The notes under the pieces: generated by a model | Told to the model about the DNA's origin: nothing | The model's database searches: none | The model's input: the letters and a program-made list of their open reading frames with translations, nothing else | Shown: positions 1 through 10,689 of the stretch, one piece after another | Numbering within the stretch: the first letter of the stretch is position 1 | How the letters are laid out: the number at the start of each line of letters is the position of its first letter | From: Tenrec ecaudatus | Lineage: Eukaryota > Chordata > Mammalia > Afrosoricida > Tenrecidae | Length of the DNA stretch: 64,000 bases | Direction: 5' to 3' | Assembly (NCBI RefSeq): GCF_050624435.1 | Contig: NC_134545.1 | Location: 86,890,063-86,954,062 of the forward strand | Program-made: the position numbers and the translations under genes

Positions 1-141
1 CAGGAGTAAGTTGTACTGAGCCATTTGTACTGCTTTATAATTTAATTAACAGTTTATTTCTTATGTTATATCTCTATCTATATATATATATAATTATTAG
101 CATTCTGGTTTTGTTTCTCTAGAGAACCCTGTCTAACAAAT
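1..141 (+). mobile_element. ERVL-type LTR, 3' end only
   Basis: AT-rich stretch ending in 'tttctctagagaaccctg' followed by 'tctaacaaa', the typical sense-strand 3' terminus of MLT2/ERVL LTRs. It resembles the reverse complement of the start of the LTR at 28,253. The rest lies left of the window. Fossil. Confidence 0.55.
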
Positions 142-225
142 GCAGGAAGGCATAAAAAAAATTAGAGCAGGCTTACTTGTTATCTGCTCCTGTAAAGATT
201 GACAGCCTCAGAAAACCCTGCACAG

Positions 226-412
226 CAAGGGGCTCTCAACCTTCCTCATGCCCTTTCACACAGTTCCTCATGTGGTGATGACCCCCAACCATACAATTAG
301 TTTTGTTGCTCCTTCATCACTGTAATTTTGTTTCAGTTCTGAAATGGGCGACCCCTGTGAAAGTGTCGTTTGACCCCAAAAGGGGTCATGACCCACAGGT
401 TGAAAACCGCTG
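226..412 (-). mobile_element. Non-autonomous hAT element, SPIN/URR1-like (copy 1)
   Basis: The right end, read on the minus strand, gives the hAT-type terminus CAGCGGTTTTCAACC with 'GGGTC' palindromic motifs just inside; the left end is a diverged inverted copy. Flanking 8-mers ctgcacag (218-225) and ttgtacag (413-420) match at 6 of 8 positions, both differences being C/T, which fits an old 8-bp hAT target duplication. At 187 bp it has no coding capacity and would have needed a transposase supplied in trans. SPIN elements are known from tenrec but not as a general afrotherian family, so this is also a lineage clue. A rodent-URR1-like relative is the alternative. Confidence 0.72.
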
Positions 413-504
413 TTGTACAGGCTTGACACCATAGCAATGGGTTTGGTTTGGGAGGTATGGTTTTATCTATTTAATTTGGGGTGAGGTATGGTTTTAAAAT
501 ATAT

Positions 505-1690
505 ATATTTTTAACAGTTTTATTGGCACTTCATCCACATGACATACAATCCAATCTTATCAAGAAGATTTGTACAATTATCACCACAATCAATCCTAGA
601 ACATTTTCTTTTTCCTTGTACTCACTGTTATTCATCTAATTATTATTTTTAATTGTGGCAAAAAATAGACACATTAAAACTTTCTCCAATTTAACAACTT
701 CTTTTTTTTTAAAACATTTTATTAGGGACTCATACAACTCTTATCACAATCCATACATACATCAATTGTATAAAGCACATTTGTACATTCTTTGCCCTCA
801 TCATTTTCAAAGCATTTGCTCTCCACTTAAGCCCTTTGCATCAAGTCCTCTTTTTTCCCCCTCCCTCATGACAATTCAACAACTTCTACATGTGTAATTC
901 AGTACCATTAATTATGTTTTTTGTGTTGTACAATCATTATTGATATCCTTTTCCAAATTCACCACCCCTAACATAGACTGAATACTGCTCTCAACACCTC
1001 TTCCTCCTTCACCCATGGTCACATTGCTCAAGTTTGGTTTCTTATTCTTTTTTTTTAAGTAGTTTTCCTGATATAGTATTCCCATATCATACACTTTCAT
1101 AGTTAAATTGCTTTTTAAAAGAGTTGTATATACACCATTACAATCGATTTGAATGTTCCCTTTCCAATCCTCCATTCATTGTTTGCTCCCATAGTTCCCT
1201 CACCCCTCCACTCCCACCTCATGTCCCCCATAAAGCATCGCATCAGTTATTGTCTATGCATCTACCCCCTCTGCTACACAAACTGGGAAACCCAACAGAA
1301 ACAAAAACAAACAAACAAAAATAGCAAGAAGAAAATAATATAAAGATAAAAATAAAGAATAGGAAAGAAAAGATCATCAATATTTAAAAAGCTAGAGAAG
1401 AAATTCCTGTCATGGAACAAGAGAGAAATTCTTGAGATTAGAGCAAATTTAGGTTGGGTCAGGAGGGAGGTCAACTGGCCCAGTATCATATTATACCATG
1501 GTTTGATTCACCAGCATCAAGTTTATCGAGATCTCTGATAGTAAAGCTATCCGAGTCCCTCGCTGTGGCTAGAGGGGATCTGCCAGACTTAATCCGACTA
1601 GAGAGCCTGCAGATGGGTTTGGGCTCCCACTGTCCCCCATAGCCTTCTACAGATTTAGGGGGCTCTAGTTTCTTATGACAAATTTCAAAA
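505..1690 (-). mobile_element. Older L1 3' region, antisense, split by a younger L1
   Basis: It begins 'acagttttattggcacttc' and continues with 'caagaagatttgtacaat', resembling the antisense 3' UTR of afrotherian L1 elements. An A-rich block lies at 1,285-1,400. It is interrupted by the fragment at 703-877. Family assignment is from memory of similar elephant sequences and is only moderately sure; no long ORF remains. Confidence 0.45.
703..877 (-). mobile_element. Tenrec-type L1 3' end fragment, antisense
   Basis: Oligo-T followed by 'cattttattagggactcata', the antisense 3' terminus of the L1 family that recurs more than ten times in this window (sense end: 'gagcccc' + AATAAAA + A-tail). It is flanked by the 10-bp duplication aacaacttct (693-702 and 878-887), so it inserted into the older L1 around it. 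Confidence 0.75.
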
Positions 1691-2355
1691 CAAACTTTTA
1701 TGGAACAGTATAGCAATTTCATTCTGACTTGAGAACTAAGTTTACAGATTAAGGAAAGACATTTGACTCATGTGAGCATATATAATTCCATAAAATAAGA
1801 TAAAATGCAATGCCTATTTCCCAATGTTGAAATTATATTAGGCCTACTCTTAAGTTTAATGATCACACAATGCACAACAGAATGCTCGTGTTTGTCCTTG
1901 AGGAGACTCAAAAATCTCAGGGTACAATGATGATTCAAAAAGACTTGATTCTTTATCCTTATGCATGGAAGTAGACATTGTTTAGCTCTTAATTGCATTA
2001 AGATCATTGAAGAATTTGTAAGAGCAAAGAATAGAAATAAATACTTTAAATTATCATGTACTAGAGATAAAAGATCTAAAAATAGAATATTTAAAATGCT
2101 AAATTAGAATAATTTGTTGTGATATTTGTTTTCTGATCATTACATTTTTCTGACATCTTTCCATTTGTTCTTTTCTAATATTGTATTTATTGTGAAGCAA
2201 TCATATTTTAAGTATGATTCTTGCTTATTTAACTTAACTGATTTCTTTCCTCTTAACTTTGGAAAGCTAGACCTACTACATATGTGGCAAATGTGTTATA
2301 CATGCAAGGCAGTTTACCAAGTTTTAAAGCACATTCACTGAGAGCCATTGAACTA
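1691..2355. other. No gene seen; unassigned AT-rich sequence
   Basis: Only short random-looking open frames. No repeat family recognised. Confidence 0.4.
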
Positions 2356-2360
2356 GATGA

Positions 2361-2554
2361 AACAAAACTCACTGCCATCGAGTTGATGCCAACTCATAGT
2401 GACCCATATAGGACACTTCTGAGTTTCTGAGACTGTAACTGTTAACAGGTAGAGAAAGCCTCATCTTTCTCCCAAGGAGCCGCTGGTGGTCTTGAACTGC
2501 TGACCTTGCAGCTAGCAGCTCAACTTGTAACCCACAATACCACCAGGGCTCCTC
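2361..2554 (-). repeat. AfroSINE
   Basis: Antisense copy: starts 'actcactgccatcgagttg' and ends 'caccagggctcct', the complement of the tRNA-like head. It has the body motif for 'tagtgaccc' and the 'gactgtaactgtt' box seen in the other copies here. Confidence 0.85.
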
Positions 2555-3520
2555 GATGAAGCAGCACATAGTATTAAATGATTTGCCCATTGGCACAATA
2601 ATCTAGATCTTTGCCTGAAGAATCAAAGTAGTTATATTCAATTTTTACTTTTTTTTAATGTCCACAGGGCATCAGTCACAGACCTTCCTGAGAACCAAAT
2701 GTCTAGTGACGGAAGTCAGGCATTACACAGTGCTGAGCCTTGTCACATATGGAGGTCAGAGGAACATCCCAGGGGAATACACAGAGAAAGACCTGGCTAA
2801 CTTTGGCCGAGGACGTTGCAGGATAGCAGATTGGCAGGTGTGAGACAGCACGTACCCTACCAGTACGAGGAAGGGCTTGCCAGTGAGAGAAAGGCTCTTG
2901 AGGACAAGTATGAAGGGCTAGTGTAAAGAGGAAGATGTCGGAAGATGCTAGCACTTGTGAATGGCCCAAACGGAGGGGGGCGGGGGAGATGCTAGCACTT
3001 GTGAATGGCCCAAACGGAGGGGGGCGGGGGAGATGCTAGCACTTGTGAATGGCCCAAACGGAGGGGGGAGGGGAGAGCATCATGATAATGCATTCTGATG
3101 GGATTCGATGGCCGCCTTTGCATCTAAATCAGGAGTTCATTTGTTTACGTGACTATGTTAGGTGCTTAAGAATCGAATCCCATGCTACTGGCTTGACCGC
3201 TGCTTCCAGAGAAAGCAGAACTCCTAATTCACCACCAGCAGTTCCCAGGGCCCTGAGTTCTGAGAGCTCCTGCTTCGAGCTGTCTGTAGTTACTGGACAG
3301 GCCAGTAGGTGGGGTTCTTGCTCATTGTGTAGATTGCTGACACACTTGGGGAGCTAGACATTCCAACTCAACAGCTCCAGCACCTGTTGGGAGCTTCTGG
3401 CTATAGAGGTAAAGAGACCACGGCTCTCCTTTGGGGCTCCCTAGTTCTGGAGAGTGGAAGCTGAGTCGGGTCTGGACCCTTTACCGTTTCCTTCCTACTT
3501 GAAGCGGGAAGGAGTCCCAG
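2555..3520. other. No gene seen; unassigned apart from a 44-bp minisatellite
   Basis: Short open frames only, none with recognisable domains or splice structure. The tandem repeat at 2,943-3,074 is listed separately. Confidence 0.4.
2943..3074. repeat. 44-bp minisatellite, three copies
   Basis: Units start at 2,943, 2,987 and 3,031 with 'agatgctagcacttgtgaat' and end in a G-rich run. The copies are nearly identical, so the expansion is recent or was recently homogenised. Each unit ends in four or more Gs twice over, a possible G-quadruplex former on the plus strand. Confidence 0.9.
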
Positions 3521-3524
3521 TTTG

Positions 3525-3775
3525 GAGACACAAAATTATGCCTCTGTGTCCTTTGGACATGTCAGGAGAGACCAGTACCTGGGAAAGTAGCAGGACCGCT
3601 AAGCAGGAGGCCCTTTGACAAGATAGATGGACACAATGGCTGCATCGGTGGAAGCACAGCGGTGAGGCTGGCGCAGGACGGGGCAGGGTTTCCTTCTCTC
3701 GTGCACAGTCGCTATGGGTTGTTACTGACTCGATGGCACTTAACAAAAACAACTCATTTGCAGTGAACAATTTTA
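3525..3775 (+). mobile_element. RTE/BovB-like LINE ORF 3' end and tail
   Basis: Contains 'tttggacatgtcaggagaga' and 'gatagatggacacaatggct', followed by 'gactcgatggcacttaacaa'. This is the diverged C-terminal coding end (YFGHV-R-DQ-LE motif) and 3' tail of the RTE family, seen better preserved at 50,345-50,640. It does not code for an intact protein. Confidence 0.65.
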
Positions 3776-4254
3776 TCTTTCCCCCCACATCAAAGATTCT
3801 GCTTCCTAGTATGGCTAGACTTCCTTCCAGCCCCACAGCACCTTCCCATTGAATCCAAATACCTTTTCAAAGTTCTAGTCCTTGGCAGGGATGGAGTGCC
3901 CAGGAAGCAAGGTAAGCACAGACCTACTCATGCTAACTTCCTCGTCTGCAGCGGACAGGTTCACATGTTTTTCACCAGTGAGACCCAGGAAAACTGCTCA
4001 CTACACATGAGTAAGTAAACTCAAAGCTTGCACTTACTTTGCTTATCGAGTAAACCACCTCTGTGTCTAAAAGGTATTGGTTCAGGAGCTGGGGCCACAG
4101 CCACGGACAGCTGGACAAAAATCACTGCTTCCACAGAGTTCACACTCTCATCTGGGGGGAGGAGACAATAAAAAATTGCATTTTTACACAACACAAAAGT
4201 TGTATAGTCTTCTGCAAAGTGAGCAGTTCCCTCACCTGTGCGCTTTCATGCACA

Positions 4255-5321
4255 TTATTTACATGGGTGCATCACCACACAGGGGATCCAGGACCAGGAG
4301 TGGGGATAGCGATACCAGAAGGGGAGGAGGAAGGGAGAAAGGGGGAACCAATTGCAATGATGAACACAGAACCATACATCCCTCTCCAGGGGGTAGAACA
4401 ACAGAAAGCACTGGGGAAGGGAGAGAGCAGTCAGTGTGAGATATGAAAATAATAATAATTTATAATCTATCAAGGGGTTATGGAGTAGAGGGGGAAAAGA
4501 GAGCCGATACCAAGGGCTCAACAGAAAGTAAATGTCTACCCCTCCCCCGAGAAGAATTTGTTTCAAAGGACGACATTGATTCTACAGTTCCGGGAGAGGG
4601 ACATATCTGATCAGAGCACACGGGAGCAGATGAAGGGGGAGGAGGAGAGAGTGGAGCACAGCCTGGCCCACCAGGCTGTGAGGATGATGTCCCTGAGTAG
4701 AGCAACCAGTCCACAGAGAGGACCACATGGCCAGCCCCACTATGAGACATGATGGCCCTCACTGACCCATGGCCCTGTGGGGGACAGCACCAGAGACAGT
4801 GTGGGAGTTGCACCTGACCTGATCCCCCACACCGAGGCAAAGCACGGGGGGAGTGCAGCGGAACAGCAAGGGAATGGAGTGGCAAGGTCCCCAGGGAACG
4901 CTGAAAGTGGACTTTGGGGCCAGGGCGTGATGCCCCAACAGACTGGACTGGAAAACACTCCTAAAGGCCAACAAACAGTCCTTGAACTAAAAAAGAAAAA
5001 AGAAAAAGAAAGAAAGTAAATGTCTAGGAAAGAATGAAGGCAGCATATGAACAAACACACCTGCTGCTATTGATGTATGAATTGTAACGAGAGTTGTAAG
5101 ACAAAATAACAATAATTTATGAATTATCAAGGGTTCATGGGGGCAGGAGGCAGGGAGGGAGGGGGAAAATGAGGAGCTGATACCAAGGACTCAAGTAGAA
5201 AGCAAGTGTTTTGAGAATGATGATGGCAACACATGTACAAATGTGCTTGACACAATGGATGTATGTGTGAATTGTGCTAAGAATTGTATGAACCCCAGTA
5301 AAATGATAAAAAAAAAAAAAG
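4255..5321 (+). mobile_element. L1 3' UTR end (tenrec-type), interrupted
   Basis: Sense copy of the abundant L1 3' UTR family: 'gataccaagggctcaa', then after the insertion at 4,539-5,010 'atggatgtatg...gtatgaacccc', a degenerate polyadenylation signal (AGTAAAA) and a 12-A tail at about 5,310-5,321. The segment from about 5,030 partly repeats earlier 3' UTR sequence, so two truncated copies in tandem are possible. Confidence 0.7.
4539..5010 (+). mobile_element. Retroposon of uncertain family with A-rich tail
   Basis: A 472-bp insert flanked by a perfect 16-bp duplication, agaaagtaaatgtcta (4,523-4,538 and 5,011-5,026), ending in an A/AG-rich tail from about 4,988. The second half loosely matches the 3' UTR that follows L1 ORF2 at about 8,950-9,130 (shared 'gcacctg...ctga'). 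The first half is not recognised. It may be a short L1-derived non-autonomous element or an L1 with early polyadenylation. Confidence 0.6.
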
Positions 5322-5550
5322 ACCAGAACTGGATGGTTCCTGCCTTCCATCATTACTGAATATTTTGATAAAAAATTTTATAGAATAATTCTAATCAAAA
5401 GGGTGGAAATGTAGAACCAGATTTCAAATTCTCATGGAATTCAGAATTATCATAGCTATTGAGATGGGATGAACCTTTGAAACAGTTGTCCTGAGATAAT
5501 ATTTAAATCTTACAGCAAAAGCATCTCTTGAGCATTAAGAAGAAAATCAA

Positions 5551-5741
5551 ATGACACCCAAACCCCAAACTCATGGCCACTGAGTTGATGCTGGCTCACA
5601 GTGACCCTACAGGACTGCTGCCTAGGACGTCTGAGGCTGCACATCCTGATGGGAGATGATAGCCTGCCCGGTCCTCCTCTGGCTGACCAGTTTGGTTCGC
5701 AGCCCAACACAAAACACGCTGCAGACCCAGGGCTCCCACAC
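5551..5741 (-). repeat. AfroSINE, diverged
   Basis: 'actcatggccactgagttga' through 'cccagggctccca', inserted in the retroposon that spans 5,322-6,215. Confidence 0.7.
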
Positions 5742-5799
5742 CAAACCATAGTTTATCTTCATTCATGAAGAATGACTGTCCTGAGCACTATGAGCTTTT

Positions 5800-5969
5800 T
5801 AAAAAAATTATTTTATTAGGGGCTCATACAACTCTTATCACAATTCATACATACATCAGTCGTGTCAAGCACATTTTTACATTCATTGCCCTCATCATTC
5901 TCAAAACATATGCTCTCCAGTTAAGCCCCTGGCATTAGTTCCCCATTTTCCCCCCTCCCTCCCCTCGTA
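5800..5969 (-). mobile_element. L1 3' end fragment, antisense
   Basis: 'attttattaggggctcatac' start of the antisense family. Flanking duplication ctatgagctttt (5,788-5,799) and ctgtgagctttt (5,970-5,981), 11 of 12 identical. Confidence 0.8.
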
Positions 5970-6215
5970 CTGTGAGCTTTTAAGAATTATCTATACATAC
6001 AGAATCAAACTGACAATGGAAACATGGAGGATTAGACAGGAAGTCTAGGGGAAAGAGACTTTATGTTAATCAAAGTGGGGCAGTTTGTAGAAGAGCGTGA
6101 GACTGGTCACACCACTGGCAGATGTAATCAGTGTCATTAATTGTACATGGAGAGATTGTTGACCTGGTGCATACTCCATTGTGTATATTTTCAACATCAG
6201 CAATAAAAATAAATG

Positions 6216-6530
6216 ATTTTTATATAATTTTATTAGGGCTCATACAACTCTTATCACAATCCGTACATACATCAATTGTGTAAGGCACATTTGTACCTTC
6301 ATTGCCCTCATCATTCTCAAAACATTTGCTCTCCACCTAAGCCCCTGGCATCAGCTCCTCATTTTCCTCTCCCTCCCCGCTCCCCCCTCCTTTATGAGCC
6401 CTTGATAATTTATAAATTATTATTTTGTCATATCTTGCCCTGTCCAACGTCTCCCTTCACCCACTTTTCTGTTGTCTGTCCCCCAGGGAGGAGGTCACAT
6501 GTAGATCCCTGTAATCGGTACAGCCCCTTC
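6216..6530 (-). mobile_element. L1 3' end fragment, antisense
   Basis: 'aattttattagggctcatac' through 'gggaggaggtcacatgtaga', about 310 bp of the tenrec-type L1 3' UTR. Its far end abuts a class II LTR fragment. Confidence 0.8.
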
Positions 6531-6539
6531 TTATGTGCA

Positions 6540-6869
6540 TGCCTAGTGTGTACAGCCCCTTCTTATGACGTGTGTCGTTGCCTGTAATCACACCCCCTAC
6601 GTAGATATAAGCCTGGGTTAGCAATAAATCGTCCCACCTCGCCTCGCTTCCCTGCCCTCAGCCCACGCTGAGCGTGGACCTGGCTGGTGAGATCATGGCC
6701 ATCCAGGAGGTGAGTGTGCTACCATGAAATGTGTCTGACTCCATTATTTCACTCTCTCTCCTATCTCTCCTTATTCTCTATGACTTTACTATCATCTTTA
6801 GATTCCTCAACCATTCAATTGCACCTATCAAACCCGTGATTAGTTGTGGGGGGCTAGCCTTTCCCCCAC
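6540..6869 (+). mobile_element. Class II ERV LTR fragment (3' part)
   Basis: Shares 'gtgagtgtgctaccatgaaa' and the AATAAATC signal region with the LTRs at 24,469 and 26,370, and ends in a CA terminus. The motif 'tacagccccttcttatg' occurs twice at the left edge. Partial fossil LTR. Confidence 0.65.
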
Positions 6870-6974
6870 AATGGACAAGTATCAGACTTGGGGACTTGAG
6901 CTGGACTGGGCCAGGATATTTGCTTGATAGAGAATTACTTCTTGAATTAAAGCTCAGTTGGCAGCCGCTTTCTG

Positions 6975-7675
6975 GGCTTAACCCCCTCCCTCCTCCTTGC
7001 CCCTGCAATCACAGGCAGACTGCCACCAGTGGCCTCTCCACCACTGCTCCCTCCTCCTCCTCCCACAGGTGCCAGTGCCTGGAGCTGCCCTCTGGGCTTG
7101 CTGCATCTGGGCCTCTCTCCCCTCCCTGAGTTGCCAGACCCTGAGGGCTACTCCCTCCCGGGTCCCTGAAGCCCATTAGCAACTCTCTAGTCCACTAACT
7201 GCTCCCCAGACCCCTCATCCTGACACAGCTGGCAGCCATTTCCTGTGCCCATTGGCTGCTTCTCTGGAGCCTTGCATTCACCGCTTCTCCCACACCTGCC
7301 AGCTGTTTCCCACGCACACAGGTCGCTTCCCCGTGCCCCACACCTCTTCTTGGGCTCCCTGCACCCAAAGGCTTCTTCCTGTCCCCACAGGCTGGGTCCC
7401 AAGACCCAGCACGGCCGGCCTTCAGCCACATCCCGCACCTGCCGGACACTTTTCGGACCCCAACCCCCCGTGTCCACTGGTTGCCTCCTGTGTCCCCCAG
7501 TCACTTCCCAGACTCCCCAAGTCTGCTGGCAACATCCCACGCCCACTAGATGCTTTCTGCTCACCCACCCCCAGGTCCCGTGACTTCTCTACGATTCCCA
7601 CAACTGCGGGTCACTTCCCAAGGCCACTGGCTGCACAGGGTCAGAAGGAAGAGACACTTCTGGTCCCTTCCTGTT
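6975..7675. repeat. GC-rich degenerate minisatellite-like block
   Basis: C-rich sequence in which a 'gGCTGCTTCCc'-like core recurs with variation about every 20-50 bp, for example near 7,254, 7,301, 7,321 and 7,370, between 'ccca' spacers. Its composition differs sharply from the AT-rich L1 on its right. Open frames on both strands follow from the low AT content. Possible sources are an expanded VNTR or the 5' UTR of an L1. Confidence 0.5.
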
Positions 7676-7689
7676 AGGAAACCTTCATC

Positions 7690-9566
7690 AGTTGCAGTCA
7701 AGTCAACAGAATGATCCCTCTGATGGCAGAGGAACAGAAATGATAAAAATTAGGGGAGAGGTAAATGAGTGGGTGGGAAAAATGAAAAAACAAACAAACA
7801 ACTGAGTAAAAAGCTGTTTTTTTGTGAAAGGATCAGCAAAATTGACAAACTGCTGGAAAAAACATAACAAAAGATAGGAAAGAGCAGACATCAATAATCA
7901 AGATCAGGGAAGAAATGGGAAATTACAACAGACCCCAATGAGATTAAAAGACTACTCACACAGGATTATGAAAGACTACTCCAACGAATTCAACTACTTG
8001 GAAGACATGGACAGACACCTGGGAAACAGGCCCTCCCCAGGTTACCTCATATGGACGTCGAGCACCTGAATGCAACCATAGCAAAAGAAGAAATTGATAA
8101 GGTTATTAAGGAACCCCAACTGCAAAAAGCGCCGGTCCAGATGGCTTCACAGGAGGATTCTATGGAGCATTCAGGGGAAAGCTGGCACCAATCCTACACA
8201 ACTCTTCCAGAACATAAAAAAAAAGGATGGTAAACGCCACATTCTATGAAGCTAGTGCAACGCTGATACCAAAGTAGGGCAAGGATCCCACGAGAATAGA
8301 GAACCACAGTGTGATATCTCTTATGAACATAGATCCAAATAGCCTCAACAAAACTCTGGCCAATAGAATACCAAAGTATATGCAAAAATAATCCATCATG
8401 ACCAAGTGGGATTCATACCAAGGATGCAGGGATGGTTCAACATTCGAAAATCCATCAACACTATCCATCAAATTAACAATAAAAAGGACAAGAACCACAT
8501 GATAATATCAATAGATGCAGAAAAAGCATTGACAACATTCAATGCCCATTCCTAATTAATACACTCAAGAAGATAGGATTAAAAGGAAATTACCTCAATC
8601 TAATAAAAGCTATATATGAAAAACCAGCAACCAGCGTTACTAATAATGGAGAAACAACAAAAACATTTCCACTGAACAGGGGGACCTGACAAGGATGCCC
8701 CTGTTTCCACGTCTATTCAACACTGTCTTGGAGGTCCTAGCTAATAATATAGGACAACAGAAAGATATCAAAGGTAGATGCTTGGAGAAAGAAGACGTGA
8801 AATTATCACTACTTGCAGATGACATGATTTCATATATGGAGAACCTCAAAGACTCCACAGTGGGATTGCTGGAAATAATAGAGGAATATGAAGGGGTACC
8901 CCCCGAAAAAGCAGAAAAGTTTTGTCACAGCTAGCTGACATTGTTGCAGAGGACAGCCTTGAACATACAGTTTGGGGAGAGCACCTGGTCTGACCCGCCC
9001 ACATGGGGGTAGGTTGGGGGTGGGGGGTGCAGCAGACCAGTGGTTGAGTGAAGCCACCAAGTCCCTGAGGAACCCCAATAGTGGGCTTTTGACTGCAGGC
9101 AGCACTTGGCACCACACCAGAACTGGTTGGGGGTTACTCCCAAGGGGGCCACACTGAGAGTCTAAGGCGTAAATGGGGGTGGGGGCACGAGACCGCTCCA
9201 TCAGGCCTGTGGGAATAGCATGAACCTCTGGGAAACTCTCCTTTGAACACGAATGTGACTCTGTGTCATGATCCCTGTTAGGTTGGTAGCTATCTGTATG
9301 GTGGTGTGTTTTAATTTTATTATTAGATATTTTATTATTGTTTTTGTTTTTGGTGTTGATCGATATAAGAAAAGCAGGATGGGGAGTGTTACAGAGACAG
9401 TGACTGGACCCATGGTTTCTGGGGGGCAGGGGAGGGCAGAAGGGGGCACATGAGTGGGGAGTCACCAATGACAGGTCCAGGGAATAGTAAGAGTTCTAAA
9501 GTGGACCGTGAGGAGGGTGTGGCTTTTCTGGGCATGTTTGATCAATCGAATTGTATCTAAGAATTG
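7690..9566 (+). mobile_element. L1 LINE: decayed ORF2 fragment joined to 3' UTR
   Basis: From 7,800 to 8,930 the plus strand gives L1 ORF2 reverse-transcriptase sequence, including motifs like [18 protein letters not shown]-type text near 8,490-8,530 and LADDMISYMENLKDS at about 8,815-8,855 (YADD box, here L-ADD). ORF2 is split by several stops and frameshifts. After the ADD box nearly all remaining ORF2 sequence is absent, and the element passes into G-rich 3' UTR sequence at about 8,940. This junction ties the unnamed 3' UTR family of the window to L1. Not functional. Confidence 0.8.
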
Positions 9567-9569
9567 CTG

Positions 9570-10567
9570 AGGGGTTGCCGAAGACCGGCTCCGGAGTGTT
9601 CCTAACAGAAAGCTGAAATCAGGTGAGTGGTCTTGAGGAAAAAGGAGAATATAGAAAAAGGAGGGTTCAGGAGGACCAAAGAAACATTCTCGAGCATGAA
9701 TGTATGCAATGGCACTTTATTAAAAGCTGAGTTTCTTTTTATACCCCATTTCTTGGCTTCTAACATATTCTTTTGGGATAACAGCCAAGTCCAAAGACAC
9801 CTGGATTTTGCAGACACTTTCTTGTAAGTCAAGGTTAAGCAAAATAGTTTGTTCTATCATATCTTTTTTTTTCTTTTTTTGCATTTTATTAGGGACTCAT
9901 ACAACTCTTATCACAATCCATACATATACATACATCAATTGCATAAAGCACATCCATACATTCCCTGCCCCAATCATTCTCAAAGCATTTACTCTCCACT
10001 CAAGCCCTTTGCATCAGGTCCTCTTTTTTTTTTCCCCTCCCTCCCCGCTCCCCCCTCCCTCATGTGCCCGTGGTAATTTATACATCGTTATTTTGTCATA
10101 TCTTGCCCTATCCGGAGTCTCCCTTCTCCCCTTCTCTGCTGTCCCTCTCCCAGGGAGGAGGTCACATGTGGATCCTTGTAATCAGTTCCCCCTTTCCAAC
10201 CCACTCACCCTCCACTCTCCCAGCATCGCCCCTCACACCCTTGGTCCTGAACGTATCATCCACCCTGGATTCCCTGTGCCTCCAGCTCCCATATGCACCA
10301 GTGTACAACCTCTGCCCTATCCAGCCCTGCAAGGTAGAATTCGGATCATGGTAGTTGGGGGGAGGAAGCATCCAGGATCTGGGGGAAAGCTGTGTTCTTC
10401 ATCTCTATCATATCTTAACAGTTCCAAGAAGCCAAGTTATTCTTTATTTTTTTTAATACCAAAGTTCATTTAACCCCAAGTGAACTTTTTTAACTAAAAG
10501 TGAAATCCCACTCTTTTTACCCATTAGGCTAGTTAGGATAGGGTTTTCACCTCTCCATTCCCTAACA
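9570..10567 (-). mobile_element. Probable ERV LTR, antisense, split by an L1
   Basis: Flanks 9,570-9,852 and 10,417-10,567 look like one LTR. Read on the minus strand it starts TGTTAGGGAATGG, has AATAAA (complement of 'tttatt' at about 9,717) and ends near an AACA/CA terminus. No clean flanking duplication was found, so the ends and class are uncertain. Fossil. Confidence 0.45.
9866..10403 (-). mobile_element. L1 3' end, antisense
   Basis: Oligo-T, 'cattttattagggactcata', then 538 bp of L1 3' UTR. A perfect 13-bp duplication, tctatcatatctt (9,853-9,865 and 10,404-10,416), shows it inserted into the LTR around it. Confidence 0.85.
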
Positions 10568-10689
10568 CCATGGGGAAGAAATGGGAAATCACCCTACAAG
10601 GAGTGAGCAACAGATAAGCATAATAGTGGGGTAGGAGGAAAAAAAACAAAAACAAAACCCAATATATATATATGTACATATATATATGG

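Larger units (their letters stand above)
5322..6215 (+). mobile_element. Afrotherian RTE-like retroposon 3' end, interrupted twice
   Basis: Starts 'gaccagaactggatggttcc' and ends 'tatattttcaacatcagc' followed by AATAAAAATAAAT. The same sequence recurs at 32,340-32,690. It is interrupted by an AfroSINE (5,551-5,741) and an L1 fragment (5,800-5,969). It looks like the long 3' UTR of an afrotherian non-LTR element; the RTE link is inference. Confidence 0.55.

Noticed and set aside
2943-3074. Possible CRISPR-like array
   Set aside because: Direct tandem units without spacers, in a mammalian genome: a minisatellite.
7187-7677. Opposed 125-141 codon frames
   Set aside because: They arise from the C-rich degenerate repeat, which has few stop codons in any frame.
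8830-9468. 212-codon minus-strand frame
   Set aside because: Antisense of the L1 3' UTR; repeat sequence, not a gene.
9808-10473. 221-codon plus-strand frame
   Set aside because: Runs through an antisense L1 3' UTR; similar frames recur wherever this L1 end occurs.
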